From assembly GCA_959600835.1 (NCBI GenBank), contig CAUGNQ010000010.1:1-47427 (forward strand): a stretch of DNA of 47,427 bases, given 5' to 3'. Below, one piece after another: positions 8,007 through 17,598 of this stretch (positions are counted from its first letter, which is position 1; every line of letters begins with the position of its first letter). The DNA comes from an uncultured Collinsella sp. GTDB taxonomy: Bacteria > Actinomycetota > Coriobacteriia > Coriobacteriales > Coriobacteriaceae. The notes under the pieces were generated by a model. That model saw only the letters and a list, made by a program, of their open reading frames with translations. It was not told where the DNA came from and ran no database searches. A program made the translations under genes and the position numbers.

Positions 8007-8099
8007 GGCAAGGCCTCCTCACGCGCAGCGCGCCAACATGCCCGCGGGCTCACGTGCGCATCAAACACCTCGCGCACGCAAGCCCCCACGCTCGCATCC

Positions 8100-10481
8100 C
8101 TATAGATCCAACGCCTTTTTCGCAGCATCGACCGGGTCGCCATCCATGTAGAACACCGGGCTCAACCCCGAAATAATCTCGGACGAAACGCTCTGCAGGC
8201 CCGCGATGGCGCTCAGCGGCAATATCACGCGCTTGGCGCCGGCGTTTTTGGCCACGCGCATAATGTCCTCGAGCCCGCGGATCTCGTCCATAGAGCCCGA
8301 CATGCGCAAGATTCCCGGAATCGCAAGCGCAGGCATCACCGGGCGGTTGCACGCAGCAGAGCAAAGTCCCACAAACTCGGCGAGCGAAACTTCCTCGGAC
8401 AGGCCCTTGCTCTGCAGGTCGTTGTAGAACAGCAGGTAATCCTTGGAGCCAATGTGCATGCCCGGCGCCACGCGGTTCGCCAGGTTCACAAAATTGTCGA
8501 ACGCGGCCTCAAGCGTATCGCGCACCGGCTTGTTAAAGGCCACGCCCTCGTACTTAAACTTGCACTCGCCGGCAACGGCCTTGTTCTCCAGCTTGTATAC
8601 GGCAACCTCGCCGCCCTGCGACCTGCCCACGCCAAATACGTGGCCGGACAGCAGCGGCCCGTCGGGAATCAGCGTGTCCTCGGTCTGCTCGGGCACGCGC
8701 ACCACGTGCACGTCCTGCGGGTTGTCGGCATCCATATAACCCAGGTTGACGTCGATAAACTCGACGCCCGCCATAATCTTGAGCTGTTCCTTTACACGGC
8801 GACGGCCCTCGATGGCGTAGTCCAGCAGCCAGTGCACGTCGTCCTTGTCCATAGCCTCGTCGGGGAACAGCAGCTTGGCCAGGCCGCTAAAGGTCTTGCG
8901 CACGGCGATCTCGTCACGCTTGTTAAAGTCGCTGTTAAAGCGGAAATACCGGTCGATATGGTGCGTAAAGTCCTTGCGACGCATCTCCTTGCAAAACTCC
9001 GACAGGCAGTCGGTGATTAAGCCGTAATGCCCGGTCAGCAGGCTCGAGCGCATCTTGGGAATCTCCCAGCCCGGCAGGTAATAGTGGATACGGTCGAAGA
9101 AGGCCGAATCGTTGTTAAACTCCGGCGGGAACGGATCAAACAGGTGCGTGGTCTTAAGGACGTTTTGCACGGTGTCGTTGATGTTGCCCTCAAAGACCAT
9201 GGAGGCATCGGCGTTAATCTGGTCGCGGCCGCGCGCGTAGCTGCCACTCGCCATATAGTCCTTCATAATCTGCACGGCGTTGGTGTCCTTAAAGCGCATG
9301 CCGGCGACCTCGTCGAACGTCACGCAATCCCAATGGCCCACCAAGCCCACGCGATCGGCGCGCATGGAGTTCATACGGCCGAACAGGTTGGCCGTGGTGG
9401 TCTGCCCGCCCGAAAGCAAAATGGCGTAGGGCGAAACCTCTTTGTAGATATGGCTCTTGCCGGTGCCGCGGGGACCAAGCTCGCACAGGTTATAGTTGCG
9501 CTCGATCAGCGGCACCATGCGCTCGATAAAGTGCAGGCGCTCCTTCTCCGAAAGCTCGCTGGGCTCATAGCCGGCAGAGCGCAGCAGCATGTTGAGCCAC
9601 TCGTCGCGCGAGAAATACTGACGCTCCTCGATCATGGCGTCCAGGTCCAGGTTGGGCATCTGGATGGGCGTGAGCGACGCCACGCTAAACGGAGAGTCCT
9701 CGGGCCCGCGCTTTTTGCGCTTGGCCTTGGAGCGGCGCGGCGCATCGTCGCCAAAGACCTCCATGCCAAACTCATCTTCCTCTTCCATGGGACGACGATA
9801 CTCGATGCTCATAATGCACCAAATACCACCCTGGAGAATCTTGGAATAGTCGCGCACGTATTCGGCCGGCATCACAAACGGCTCAATGGTCAGGTTGGCA
9901 AACGACGCCACGTAGATGTCTTTGTACTCGTCGAGCTTGGCCGTCACCTTATCGATGATGGTAAAGCGACCCAGCTCGCGGATCTTGGACTTAATGCGCT
10001 CGGACTCGTCGGGACGCACGTAGTTATCGGTGAGGATCTTGCGGATGCGCCCCAGGCCCTCCGCCACGGCGTCCTCGTCGTCGGTTGAGCAGTACATGCC
10101 CAGCAGGTACTCCAGCACAAAGGTGGGCACGTTGGCGCCGCGCTTCATAAGGGCCGTCAGGTCCTTGCGCACGATCTTGCCGCCAAAGTGCTCGAGCAGC
10201 TTACCGTCCAGCACATCCATGTCGTAACCGTCGTCCTCGGGAGCCTCGGCCGCGGCCTGGGCATAGCCATCGGTCGAGGACTCGTCCTCGACGGGCACCT
10301 CGGCCTCAGCGGGCGCAGCGGTCTCCGTCGGCTCCGGGACAAGCGCGGAAGCCACGGCCTCCGCGGCAGTCTCAGCCTCCGGGGCAGGCACGGCCTCCCC
10401 TGCAGGCACCGCAGCCTGCGCCGGCGCATCCGCATCAATCGAGGGAACTTCCCACAGATCGTCGTCATGGCTATCAAACAT
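8100..10481 (-). CDS. brxL: BREX protein BrxL (AAA+ ATPase, Lon-like)
   Basis: 793 residues from ATG 10481, chosen over GTG 10490 because AGGAG sits eight bases ahead of it; that ribosome site overlaps the pglZ stop. Residues about 93-230 match the BrxL N-terminal region. Walker A is GPRGTGKS (336-343) and Walker B CVTFDE (386-391). The C-terminal 100 residues are Lon-protease-like (SGSMDEIRGLEDIMRVAKNA, then GAKRVILPLSAI). BrxL is a DNA-stimulated ATPase needed for phage exclusion in type 1 BREX. Odd point: residues about 15-85 form an Ala/Pro/Glu-rich, acidic, probably disordered tail that typical BrxL proteins lack, as far as I recall. Confidence 0.95.
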   Translation of the reverse strand: MFDSHDDDLWEVPSIDADAPAQAAVPAGEAVPAPEAETAAEAVASALVPEPTETAAPAEAEVPVEDESSTDGYAQAAAEAPEDDGYDMDVLDGKLLEHFGGKIVRKDLTALMKRGANVPTFVLEYLLGMYCSTDDEDAVAEGLGRIRKILTDNYVRPDESERIKSKIRELGRFTIIDKVTAKLDEYKDIYVASFANLTIEPFVMPAEYVRDYSKILQGGIWCIMSIEYRRPMEEEDEFGMEVFGDDAPRRSKAKRKKRGPEDSPFSVASLTPIQMPNLDLDAMIEERQYFSRDEWLNMLLRSAGYEPSELSEKERLHFIERMVPLIERNYNLCELGPRGTGKSHIYKEVSPYAILLSGGQTTTANLFGRMNSMRADRVGLVGHWDCVTFDEVAGMRFKDTNAVQIMKDYMASGSYARGRDQINADASMVFEGNINDTVQNVLKTTHLFDPFPPEFNNDSAFFDRIHYYLPGWEIPKMRSSLLTGHYGLITDCLSEFCKEMRRKDFTHHIDRYFRFNSDFNKRDEIAVRKTFSGLAKLLFPDEAMDKDDVHWLLDYAIEGRRRVKEQLKIMAGVEFIDVNLGYMDADNPQDVHVVRVPEQTEDTLIPDGPLLSGHVFGVGRSQGGEVAVYKLENKAVAGECKFKYEGVAFNKPVRDTLEAAFDNFVNLANRVAPGMHIGSKDYLLFYNDLQSKGLSEEVSLAEFVGLCSAACNRPVMPALAIPGILRMSGSMDEIRGLEDIMRVAKNAGAKRVILPLSAIAGLQSVSSEIISGLSPVFYMDGDPVDAAKKALDL

Positions 10482-10492
10482 AGGGCACACTC

Positions 10493-13201
10493 CTAAAAAC
10501 CAAAGTCAGCAACAGGGGCAAACGAAACAGCGATGGTGTACGTCTCGCGCCAAACGATCTTGCCCGTCTCGCGCTCGCGGCAGACCAGATAGTACGGACC
10601 CTTGGCCGAGAATCCATCCGCTGCATGCAACGCAAACTTGGCATGCACCACGCGCTCCTGCGAGTTAACAGAAGTCTTGTTGGCATGCGCCTTGACCGTA
10701 TCGCTCACCTCGTTGCCACTTGCATCGGTAAACACCAACTCGTACTCGCACGGCAAGACCTTACCTTGGGCAGGTTCTTCCTGGATCAAATTGACCGAAA
10801 AGAGCGAGTTGGTCACTCGGCGTCCCTCACTAAGTACGCGCAGCGTCGCCGCACGCGCATCGACAAAGTCCTTGGAACCCGAGCGCGCACGCCAAAATCC
10901 GATAACGGGCACGCAAAGCTCCTGCAGGCTCATGCCGCCGTGTACGTAGTTGTTAGTACCGCCGGGTCGTTTGAAGTGCACGTTCTCACGCGGGGCAAAC
11001 CCCTCAAAGCCGGCACCCAAACGCCCCATGTCAACATCAGCAAACACCCCGCGCGCCTCGTCCGAAAGCTTGGCCACGGCCTCGTTGGGCACCACCAGAT
11101 GACGTTTGCCGTGCATGACGGGAGCGTCAAGGAAGGGAAGGTCTGGCTTGCCGAGCATCTGGCACTCGTTAAGTTCCCGACGCGTGTAGATAAAGCCATG
11201 ATCCGCCGTTATAACAACACGCGCGCCCGGAGCGTCGGTGCACACGCGGCGCGCCAACGCGGCAAGTTCCTCCACGGCGTCCGCGCAGGCATCGAAAACG
11301 TCATCCTGCGTAGCGGCCTTCTCGCCCGTGGCATCGATCTTGTTGTGGTAGAGATAAACGAGCTCGGAGTCTTTGAGCAGCGCTTTACGCTCGGTTCCCG
11401 CCATGTTGAGGAATGCGCTCGAGCGCAAAGCGCGGGCCGTGGGCTCAACGTGGGCAAGTACGGCCTCGCGCTGCGGAGTCGTCGCAGTGGGCATGCCGTC
11501 AGCCAGCACAAACGAGCCATCCGCTGCAAGCTTAAGCGCTTGGTGTGGCAGCAGCGCGGGCATACCCACCTCGGTAATGGAGGGAAAGACCGCCTGCATG
11601 CTAGAGACCTTGACATTACCGCCACGCTCGCGCTCGAGCAGCGCCGCGACGTCGCGGGCCACCTCATAGCGCAGCGCGTCGCTCACGATAACGACCTTCG
11701 TTTTGGCAGAGCCCACAAAGGCGGGCAGCACGTGCCAGTAGAACTCATCCTGTCGTTCGGGCCCCTCGATGTAGCCGCAATCGGCCCACTCCCCTTGCGC
11801 AGCCGATGCCCAGCATGCATTGGCATCGGCCAAGAACCAGTTACTGTAGAGATTCTCCGCCCAGTCCACTACGGCTCGGGCAGGTTCCTCGAGCACATCG
11901 CACTCGACGGAGCGTGCCCGCAAATACGCGGTGCACATATGGCGATAGGCAGCGTCCATGACATACCAATCGGACGTGTAGGCATCCCACACCTGCTGGG
12001 GCTGCGCCAGATGGAACCCGCCCGCGTGCACCTGCCTAAACGCGCACATATCGGCCACGGCGACAAGCAGGTCAAAGTAGCTCTCGACACGGCGGTACCA
12101 GCTCAGGTCGCAGCGACGCGCCGCAAAGGTGCGCGCGTCCTCAACACGGTCCGCGCCCTGAGCAAACGAGCAGAACAGCTGCGAAAGCACGGCCTCGTTG
12201 ACGCACGGGAACACATCAAGCGAGGCCAGCACATCGATCGGCAAGGCCTCAAACCGTGCAAAGAGCCCGCGAGCATCCTCTACCAAACGGCAGATCTCAA
12301 ATAGGTCCTCGCTCGAAGCCTGAGCATCGGCAACCTGGTCCCACGTACGCACTGCCTCAAGACAATAGGGACCATAGGCAGGAGCCACAAAACGCTCGAG
12401 TCCCTTGAGCGCTCCCTCGGGAATCGCTGTGGATGCCGCCGTAAGGAACACGTGGGATGCCAGTGCAAGCAGCGAATCACGCTCATACAGCGGCCCCTCA
12501 AACCCATAGCAACGCACAATGAAGGCAGAGAGAACATCGCGCGCACAGTACTTGTCCGCCAACTCGGCCAGTGCCTCGGGCCCCTCGTGCAGCAGCATGG
12601 TCATACAGCCGCGCAGTACAAACGCGGGCCGCGCGTCGCCAGGCTCTTTACCGCCAAAAATCACCGTAAGGATGCCAAGTTCGATATCGGATGCGCCCGA
12701 GGCATGCGGAACACACGCGGCAAACTTAGCGCAGCGGGTCTTGGCATCATAGAACGTCTTGTGCTCGCGCAGACTCTCGCGCACGGCGTCAATATTCTCG
12801 ATACCCAGCTGATCGGCCAAAAGTGAAAGATAGTCAGCCTGGAACTGATCGGCATACAGCTCAACATCGGCAAGCCAATCGCCCTCAAGCCTGCCGCGCG
12901 GGCAACGGCGATACAACAAGATATCGCTCGCAAGGTCATCGCGGTTGATAAGCTTCTTGACGGCAAACATGCGGCCCTCGCAGGCCTCAATAAATCGCAC
13001 CGGGCGTTCAAAGTCACCTTGAACAGGCATAACGCCGTCATCGGTCCCCGCGCCATCGAATCCCTCGGCGGCCAATCGCTCAAACTCAGGGGCAAACTCG
13101 CCGTCCGCATCGTGCCAAACCACCACACGGCGGGGCATACATGCGAGCAACGGTTGCAAAAACCGCAGTTTGAGCTGTTCTTCTACATCGATCTTGGGCA
13201 T
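10493..13201 (-). CDS. pglZ: BREX phosphatase-like protein PglZ (type A)
   Basis: 902 residues. It starts with the PglZ signature VVVWHDADGEF (26-36). The alkaline-phosphatase-like core is clear in the C-terminal half: KVVIVSDALRYEVA, FPSITEVGMPALLPH and RVVITADHGFIYTRREL, which hold the metal ligands and the PSIT motif. PglZ is an essential core component of BREX and interacts with PglX. The start is ATG 13201 with AAGGA eight bases upstream. The gene lies between the C-terminal half of pglX (23-base gap) and brxL (11-base gap), so translation is probably coupled along the operon. It has full family length and no breaks. Confidence 0.95.
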   Translation of the reverse strand: MPKIDVEEQLKLRFLQPLLACMPRRVVVWHDADGEFAPEFERLAAEGFDGAGTDDGVMPVQGDFERPVRFIEACEGRMFAVKKLINRDDLASDILLYRRCPRGRLEGDWLADVELYADQFQADYLSLLADQLGIENIDAVRESLREHKTFYDAKTRCAKFAACVPHASGASDIELGILTVIFGGKEPGDARPAFVLRGCMTMLLHEGPEALAELADKYCARDVLSAFIVRCYGFEGPLYERDSLLALASHVFLTAASTAIPEGALKGLERFVAPAYGPYCLEAVRTWDQVADAQASSEDLFEICRLVEDARGLFARFEALPIDVLASLDVFPCVNEAVLSQLFCSFAQGADRVEDARTFAARRCDLSWYRRVESYFDLLVAVADMCAFRQVHAGGFHLAQPQQVWDAYTSDWYVMDAAYRHMCTAYLRARSVECDVLEEPARAVVDWAENLYSNWFLADANACWASAAQGEWADCGYIEGPERQDEFYWHVLPAFVGSAKTKVVIVSDALRYEVARDVAALLERERGGNVKVSSMQAVFPSITEVGMPALLPHQALKLAADGSFVLADGMPTATTPQREAVLAHVEPTARALRSSAFLNMAGTERKALLKDSELVYLYHNKIDATGEKAATQDDVFDACADAVEELAALARRVCTDAPGARVVITADHGFIYTRRELNECQMLGKPDLPFLDAPVMHGKRHLVVPNEAVAKLSDEARGVFADVDMGRLGAGFEGFAPRENVHFKRPGGTNNYVHGGMSLQELCVPVIGFWRARSGSKDFVDARAATLRVLSEGRRVTNSLFSVNLIQEEPAQGKVLPCEYELVFTDASGNEVSDTVKAHANKTSVNSQERVVHAKFALHAADGFSAKGPYYLVCRERETGKIVWRETYTIAVSFAPVADFGF

Positions 13202-13224
13202 GAATATCCTTACCGTATCTGCAG

Positions 13225-14193
13225 TTACTTGATCTTTGCCAGCACATCCTGAAACTTGGCGTAGTTGACCTTGACGCCGTCATCCAGGTCGATCTTAATC
13301 ATCTGGTCTGCCAAGTGATGCAGCTTCTCCTCGTAGCCAATGGTCTCTTTGAGCTGGTCGTTGAGCTTTTTGACGCGCTTATCCAAGCGCACGCGCTCGC
13401 CGCGCTCGGCACTGGCAAGGGCATCGTTGGCATAGCCGATCTGCGAGCGATAGCGCTCCTGCTGCTCATGCACATAGTCGGTGCGGATGCGAGCCAACAG
13501 GTCGGGCTGATAGCGATGCATGTAAACAAGGCACTTGAAGCCGTTCTTTTTTCCACTGTCGAACAGCCAGTAGATGGGACGCTTCTTATAGGTCTGGCAG
13601 TGGTCCTTAAAGAAGTCCTTCAAAAAGTAGGCGCGGATTACCTCCCGCGAGGTACCCTTGCCGCCGATCGCCTCGGCAATAAAGGCCAGGTTCTGCTCGA
13701 GCGTCTCCTCGCCGTACACGGTGCGCACAAAGTCGATAAAGTAACGCACGATGTCGTCGTCAAAGTACTCGTCATCGGTAATGGGCAGCACGTTGTCGCT
13801 ATCGGGCATAAAGGTCACGTGATCGGGATCGGGCATCTTGGCCAAATAGTCGTCGACCGTGGCGCCTTGATCGGCCAGAACCAGCCCGTCCACATCCAGC
13901 GAATAGCGGCCAAACATGCAGCCGACGGCATAGCTTATGAGCGAGGTGACCTCGTCGCGCTTGGTACGCACGTATTTGTTGCCCTTATAGCTCTCGGGAA
14001 TCTCATCTGCGGTATCGAAGATGCGCGCCACCGAAACGTACTTGTCCTCGACCTCGATGGGTACCTCGCCCTCCATGTTGTAGATCTTGGCAAAGATTCG
14101 GTTGAGCTCTTCCTCGTTAGCGCGAAGCTGCTCAAAGCGAGCATTGACCTCGGCCTTGCGAGCCTCATATTTATCTTGAAGTAAAGTGGCCAT
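13225..14193 (-). CDS. pglX: C-terminal part of split BREX methyltransferase PglX
   Basis: 322 residues that match the conserved end of PglX rather than a free-standing protein: FEQLRANEEELNRIF, VPIEVEDKYVS, VLPITDDEYFDDDIV, YKKRPIYWLFDSGKKNGFK and LARIRTDYVHEQQERYR, then a charged helical tail. It carries no methyltransferase motif. The rest of PglX is encoded at 15037-17532, and the two together (831 + 322 residues) make a normal full-length protein with little missing. It has its own ATG and a ribosome site (AAAGGA), so it looks actively translated as a separate chain and not like a decayed remnant. The 142 bases before it are AT-rich, with a T8 run. Confidence 0.88.
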   Translation of the reverse strand: MATLLQDKYEARKAEVNARFEQLRANEEELNRIFAKIYNMEGEVPIEVEDKYVSVARIFDTADEIPESYKGNKYVRTKRDEVTSLISYAVGCMFGRYSLDVDGLVLADQGATVDDYLAKMPDPDHVTFMPDSDNVLPITDDEYFDDDIVRYFIDFVRTVYGEETLEQNLAFIAEAIGGKGTSREVIRAYFLKDFFKDHCQTYKKRPIYWLFDSGKKNGFKCLVYMHRYQPDLLARIRTDYVHEQQERYRSQIGYANDALASAERGERVRLDKRVKKLNDQLKETIGYEEKLHHLADQMIKIDLDDGVKVNYAKFQDVLAKIK

Positions 14194-14335
14194 GGTAGGC
14201 CATCCTTTCGTTGCTGTTGGAAACCACTGCGAAAAAATGGATTGCAGTATCCAAAAAAAACCGCTAAAACGCTCTCCCCGCTGTACAGGAAGCTTGAGGA
14301 ACTAAGGCGATGCAATTTCGCACCTATTCTAACTA

Positions 14336-15028
14336 CTAGCTTTTATCTCTATATCTCTTGTCTCTTAGCGAGAGCAGATTCACCCATGCATCAAGCGTAT
14401 CCTCTTTCAGTAGCATTCTTGCCGTGACGTTTCCTTTACCGTTTGCGTCCTGTAAAGCCCACCACACTGATCCATCGGGCTTAACAACTCGCAAATATTG
14501 ACCATGAGCGAGAGCATTCCTCAGATGTCTAAAAACGGCGTCAAGTCTTCTAAATGAACTTTTATTCTGTTTTCTCCTGCCTGTTTTGGTCTTCGCACCC
14601 GGCTTGAATTCTGAAAGCCCAGCAATCCTTTTGTTAAGACAAGCCGCTGTTGATAAGCAAATGAGGGCAAACTCGTAATCTCGTTTAATAAAACCAGATG
14701 AATCGCTACCTGCTTCGTGGGCCGCTTTTGCAAGGTCATTAGGGGTATATGCCCATCTTGTTTTAACGGCACTGTCGAAACACATCTGTTCAAGAAACGC
14801 ATTTGCCTGAACAGTAGTATAAATATTCAAATCAGTAATAAACCCATTGGTCTGCCTCGTAGCATCAATAGCTTCTGATTCGGATACAAATCTTTGCAAA
14901 TATATGCGTAGTTTTTTCTTAGAGACATCGTCCTTATACGATTCATGAACCTGTTTTATCCACGACACATCATTCTTAAGAGGTGGATGTGCGCATTTAT
15001 TATTGTTAGCCTTTTTCTTCTGCGACAT
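14336..15028 (-). CDS. HEPN-type protein nested in split pglX
   Basis: 230 residues, Lys-rich at the N-terminus. The C-terminal third contains AVFRHLRNALAHGQYL, where R170-x4-H175 is the catalytic signature of HEPN-domain RNases found in many toxin and abortive-infection proteins. The rest is predicted helical, and no other domain is recognised. The gene starts nine bases after the stop of pglX-N, and its AGGAG site overlaps that stop, so translation is coupled. The conserved C-terminal piece of pglX follows after 142 bases. Codon use is AT-rich, like the last 650 bases of pglX-N and unlike the rest of the operon. I infer an RNase effector carried with a new specificity region; it could instead be a non-toxic HEPN helper. 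Confidence 0.75.
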   Translation of the reverse strand: MSQKKKANNNKCAHPPLKNDVSWIKQVHESYKDDVSKKKLRIYLQRFVSESEAIDATRQTNGFITDLNIYTTVQANAFLEQMCFDSAVKTRWAYTPNDLAKAAHEAGSDSSGFIKRDYEFALICLSTAACLNKRIAGLSEFKPGAKTKTGRRKQNKSSFRRLDAVFRHLRNALAHGQYLRVVKPDGSVWWALQDANGKGNVTARMLLKEDTLDAWVNLLSLRDKRYRDKS

Positions 15029-15036
15029 GTGGACTC

Positions 15037-17532
15037 CTAAACGAGAGGATGACGCTTGAAATCCCAGGAGGTTTCAAACGAGTCCCAGTCGGTTTTTGAT
15101 AATCCTCTGCTTTCCTTAAATAACCCGTCTACGAGATTGAAGCAACTCAGTAGGACGGGAAATTTATCCACATCACCAGCGTTAACGTTCAGAGTTGGAG
15201 CGATTAACGAAAAATACTCTTTAGAAACGCTGGAGTTAAGCAGCGACAACATATAACCGATTTTATCCTCAGGAACAAAAAGGCACATGCCGGCATGCTC
15301 TGAAAGACAATTGGACGCATACCTAAACGAAGGGATGGACGAAGTAATCGCCGACCATGAAATGGCGGGCTTGAATTTCAGTTCATCCGAATAATCTTGC
15401 GCATGGTTTCCTTCACGCGAGGCCGACTCAAACACACTGTGACCGTTATTTGACCAATCAATTACAGAGTCAAGATTACCGAACCATTTACGATAAGAGC
15501 CTCCCTTTGTGCAGGGGTGCCATTTTCTGCCACTAAATAAATCGGATACAGATGATGACGAAAAACCGATAGTCCCAACGGCGCACTCCCACCAAAGCCT
15601 AATGAACTTATCATTTTTACCAGTGATAATTCCTTTAGACGTTCTTCCGAACGAAGATAGTTTAACGCCATCAGCCATCGCAGAGAGTAGTCCGTCGCTT
15701 GCCCAGTAGGCGATGGGGATGCCGGGAATCTGCTTGAAGGTGCCGGCGTCGCGGCGGTAGAACCAGCCGCAATCGGGGTTTTGGATGGCCTCGACCAGTT
15801 TGAGCCTCTTGGCCTCAGAGCCGTTGATATCAACAAGGCGCACATAGGCGCCCTCGGCGTCCGAATGCTGGTTGTAGATCACGTCAGCTGTAACGTTGAC
15901 GACCTCGCCGCCGATAGCATCAAACGCGCGAGGTCCCAGATGGGCCATGGAAACGATTGTCTTGTTGTCGATAACCTTGGCGCGCATCTTCTCAAAGCTG
16001 CCCAGGAACATCCAACTCTGCATGGTAACCATTGCGGCGTAGCCCTTATCCTCGACAAGGTTAAAACCGCGCTCGATAAAGCACGTGCAGAGGTCGCTCT
16101 TCACGTCGGGGTAGTTCTTCTTGATCCACTTGCTCATGAATGGATTAAAGCTGCTGCTGCCCATATACGGAGGATTCGCAACGGTGCAGGTAAAACGATG
16201 GGACAGCTTCTCGCAGATGGCGGCAGCGCTTTCGAGCTTAGTTTTGGCCGTAGCGGCAAAAAGGTCATCGGAACAACTCGCGGCGGCAGCCTTGAGCTCG
16301 TCGATCTCGTCCTCTGAAGGATTGAGCAGCGAACCGATCTCGCCCAAATGACTCAGCTCCTCGGCGAGCTTCTTGTTACCCGGCAGCTCGTCCTCCCCTA
16401 GCGGGATGCTCGAGAGCACGGTAACGTCGGCGCGAACGCCACGCCTAAAGAAGCGACGGTCGTGCTCGCGGGCGCACATGGCAAGCGCCAGCTCCGCGAT
16501 CTGTGCCGCGCGGGAATCGATTTCCATGCCTGCAAGGTTTTTAGTAAGAATGAGCTCGGGAATCTCGCGCTCACGATAGCCGCGCTCCTCGTACATGGCA
16601 AAAAGCAGCTCAAACGCATAGACCAAGATATGGCCCGAGCCGCACGCCGGGTCGCAGAGCGTGATCTCCTCGGGGCTCGAGATGTAGATGAAGTCCTCGT
16701 GCTCCTCGTCGGGCTCGATGTAGTACTCCATGCGCTCGCGCAGCGAACTCCCCGGATTGTTGAGCATCCACAGACGGCCGAGCGAGTTCTGGACCATATA
16801 GCGCACGATCCACTCGGGGGTGAAGAGCTGCGTGGCAGGTGCGATATCCGCCGCCGCTGCCTTGCGCTTGGACTTGAAGAACTCGTCTTTAACGTCAGCG
16901 TTGTAATACTGATACATCCAGCCCAGAACGGTCACGCCCTCGCGCCAGTCCTCGTCAGCTAGGACGGCATTGAGTTTGCCCACCACACTGTCAGCCATCA
17001 TGAGGCCCTGGGGCAACAGCAGCTCCATGGCTCCGCCCACGCGTTCAAAGACGCCCGGCAGGCAATCGGCAAGCTCCTCGCACTGAGCCACAAACAGGTA
17101 GCGCCACAGCGGCTCATCCAAGCCCGCCATCTTGAGCTCGGCTATGCGATCGGTATCGGCCGTCGTTATCTCCACGTCCAGAGCATTCTCCACGGCCTCG
17201 CTACCATGGCTGCCGTCCGCACGGCTCAGCATACGCATGCGGCTGGGGAGCCATCCGCGTGCATCCATAAAGCGAATGGCCACGATGCGGTTGAACCAGG
17301 TGTAGGCCGCTCGGTCGCAGAGCGCCTCGTGACCCACCTCTGCCTGCATGCGCAGCAGTTCATCGCGTTGCTCAACCTCAGCCGGGCTTAGGGGCAGGCT
17401 GTTGACGGTCTCGGACCCAGCGGGCGCAGGTGCAGGTTCGGTGATGCCGTAGCGCACCATCTGCGCCTCAACGCCTTTGATGAGCTCCGTGCGGGCCCAG
17501 GTGCAGAAGCTCTTAAGAGCAGAATCGTTCAT
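15037..17532 (-). CDS. pglX: BREX adenine-specific methyltransferase PglX, N-terminal and specificity part
   Basis: 831 residues. Motif I DPACGSGH (294-301) and motif IV NPPY (453-456) define a gamma-class N6-adenine methyltransferase. PglX methylates the host BREX site and is needed for defence. Residues 1-230 are the helical N-terminal region and about 615-831 the target-recognition region (GIITGKNDKFIRLWWE near 634-649). The protein ends at DWDSFETSWDFKRHPLV, where normal PglX continues into its C-terminal domain, here a separate ORF at 13225-14193. From about 15690 to the stop the DNA turns clearly AT-rich, although the methyltransferase part is GC-rich. This suggests the specificity region was acquired by recombination together with the HEPN gene. 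A hairpin precedes the start. Confidence 0.93.
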   Translation of the reverse strand: MNDSALKSFCTWARTELIKGVEAQMVRYGITEPAPAPAGSETVNSLPLSPAEVEQRDELLRMQAEVGHEALCDRAAYTWFNRIVAIRFMDARGWLPSRMRMLSRADGSHGSEAVENALDVEITTADTDRIAELKMAGLDEPLWRYLFVAQCEELADCLPGVFERVGGAMELLLPQGLMMADSVVGKLNAVLADEDWREGVTVLGWMYQYYNADVKDEFFKSKRKAAAADIAPATQLFTPEWIVRYMVQNSLGRLWMLNNPGSSLRERMEYYIEPDEEHEDFIYISSPEEITLCDPACGSGHILVYAFELLFAMYEERGYREREIPELILTKNLAGMEIDSRAAQIAELALAMCAREHDRRFFRRGVRADVTVLSSIPLGEDELPGNKKLAEELSHLGEIGSLLNPSEDEIDELKAAAASCSDDLFAATAKTKLESAAAICEKLSHRFTCTVANPPYMGSSSFNPFMSKWIKKNYPDVKSDLCTCFIERGFNLVEDKGYAAMVTMQSWMFLGSFEKMRAKVIDNKTIVSMAHLGPRAFDAIGGEVVNVTADVIYNQHSDAEGAYVRLVDINGSEAKRLKLVEAIQNPDCGWFYRRDAGTFKQIPGIPIAYWASDGLLSAMADGVKLSSFGRTSKGIITGKNDKFIRLWWECAVGTIGFSSSSVSDLFSGRKWHPCTKGGSYRKWFGNLDSVIDWSNNGHSVFESASREGNHAQDYSDELKFKPAISWSAITSSIPSFRYASNCLSEHAGMCLFVPEDKIGYMLSLLNSSVSKEYFSLIAPTLNVNAGDVDKFPVLLSCFNLVDGLFKESRGLSKTDWDSFETSWDFKRHPLV

Positions 17533-17560
17533 GGTTGATGAGCCTTTCTAAACGCCATAA

Positions 17561-17590
17561 GCAACCGGCGCACGTTTTGGCGCCGGTTGC
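17561..17590. promoter_or_regulatory. Hairpin between brxC and pglX
   Basis: GCAACCGGCGC and GCGCCGGTTGC form a perfect 11-bp stem with an 8-base loop, eight bases after the brxC stop and some 28 before the pglX start. No T-tract follows on the minus strand, so it is not a standard terminator. It may be an mRNA stability or processing element that sets BrxC and PglX levels. Confidence 0.55.
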
Positions 17591-17598
17591 CCCGCGGG

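Noticed and set aside
13935..14315. A 126-codon frame across the start of pglX-C that might join the halves.
   Set aside because: Its sequence has no PglX features before 14193 and is out of frame with the conserved domain.
13225..17532. Split pglX as a simple frameshift or decayed pseudogene.
   Set aside because: Both halves have starts and ribosome sites, almost no family sequence is missing, and a complete intact gene sits exactly at the junction.
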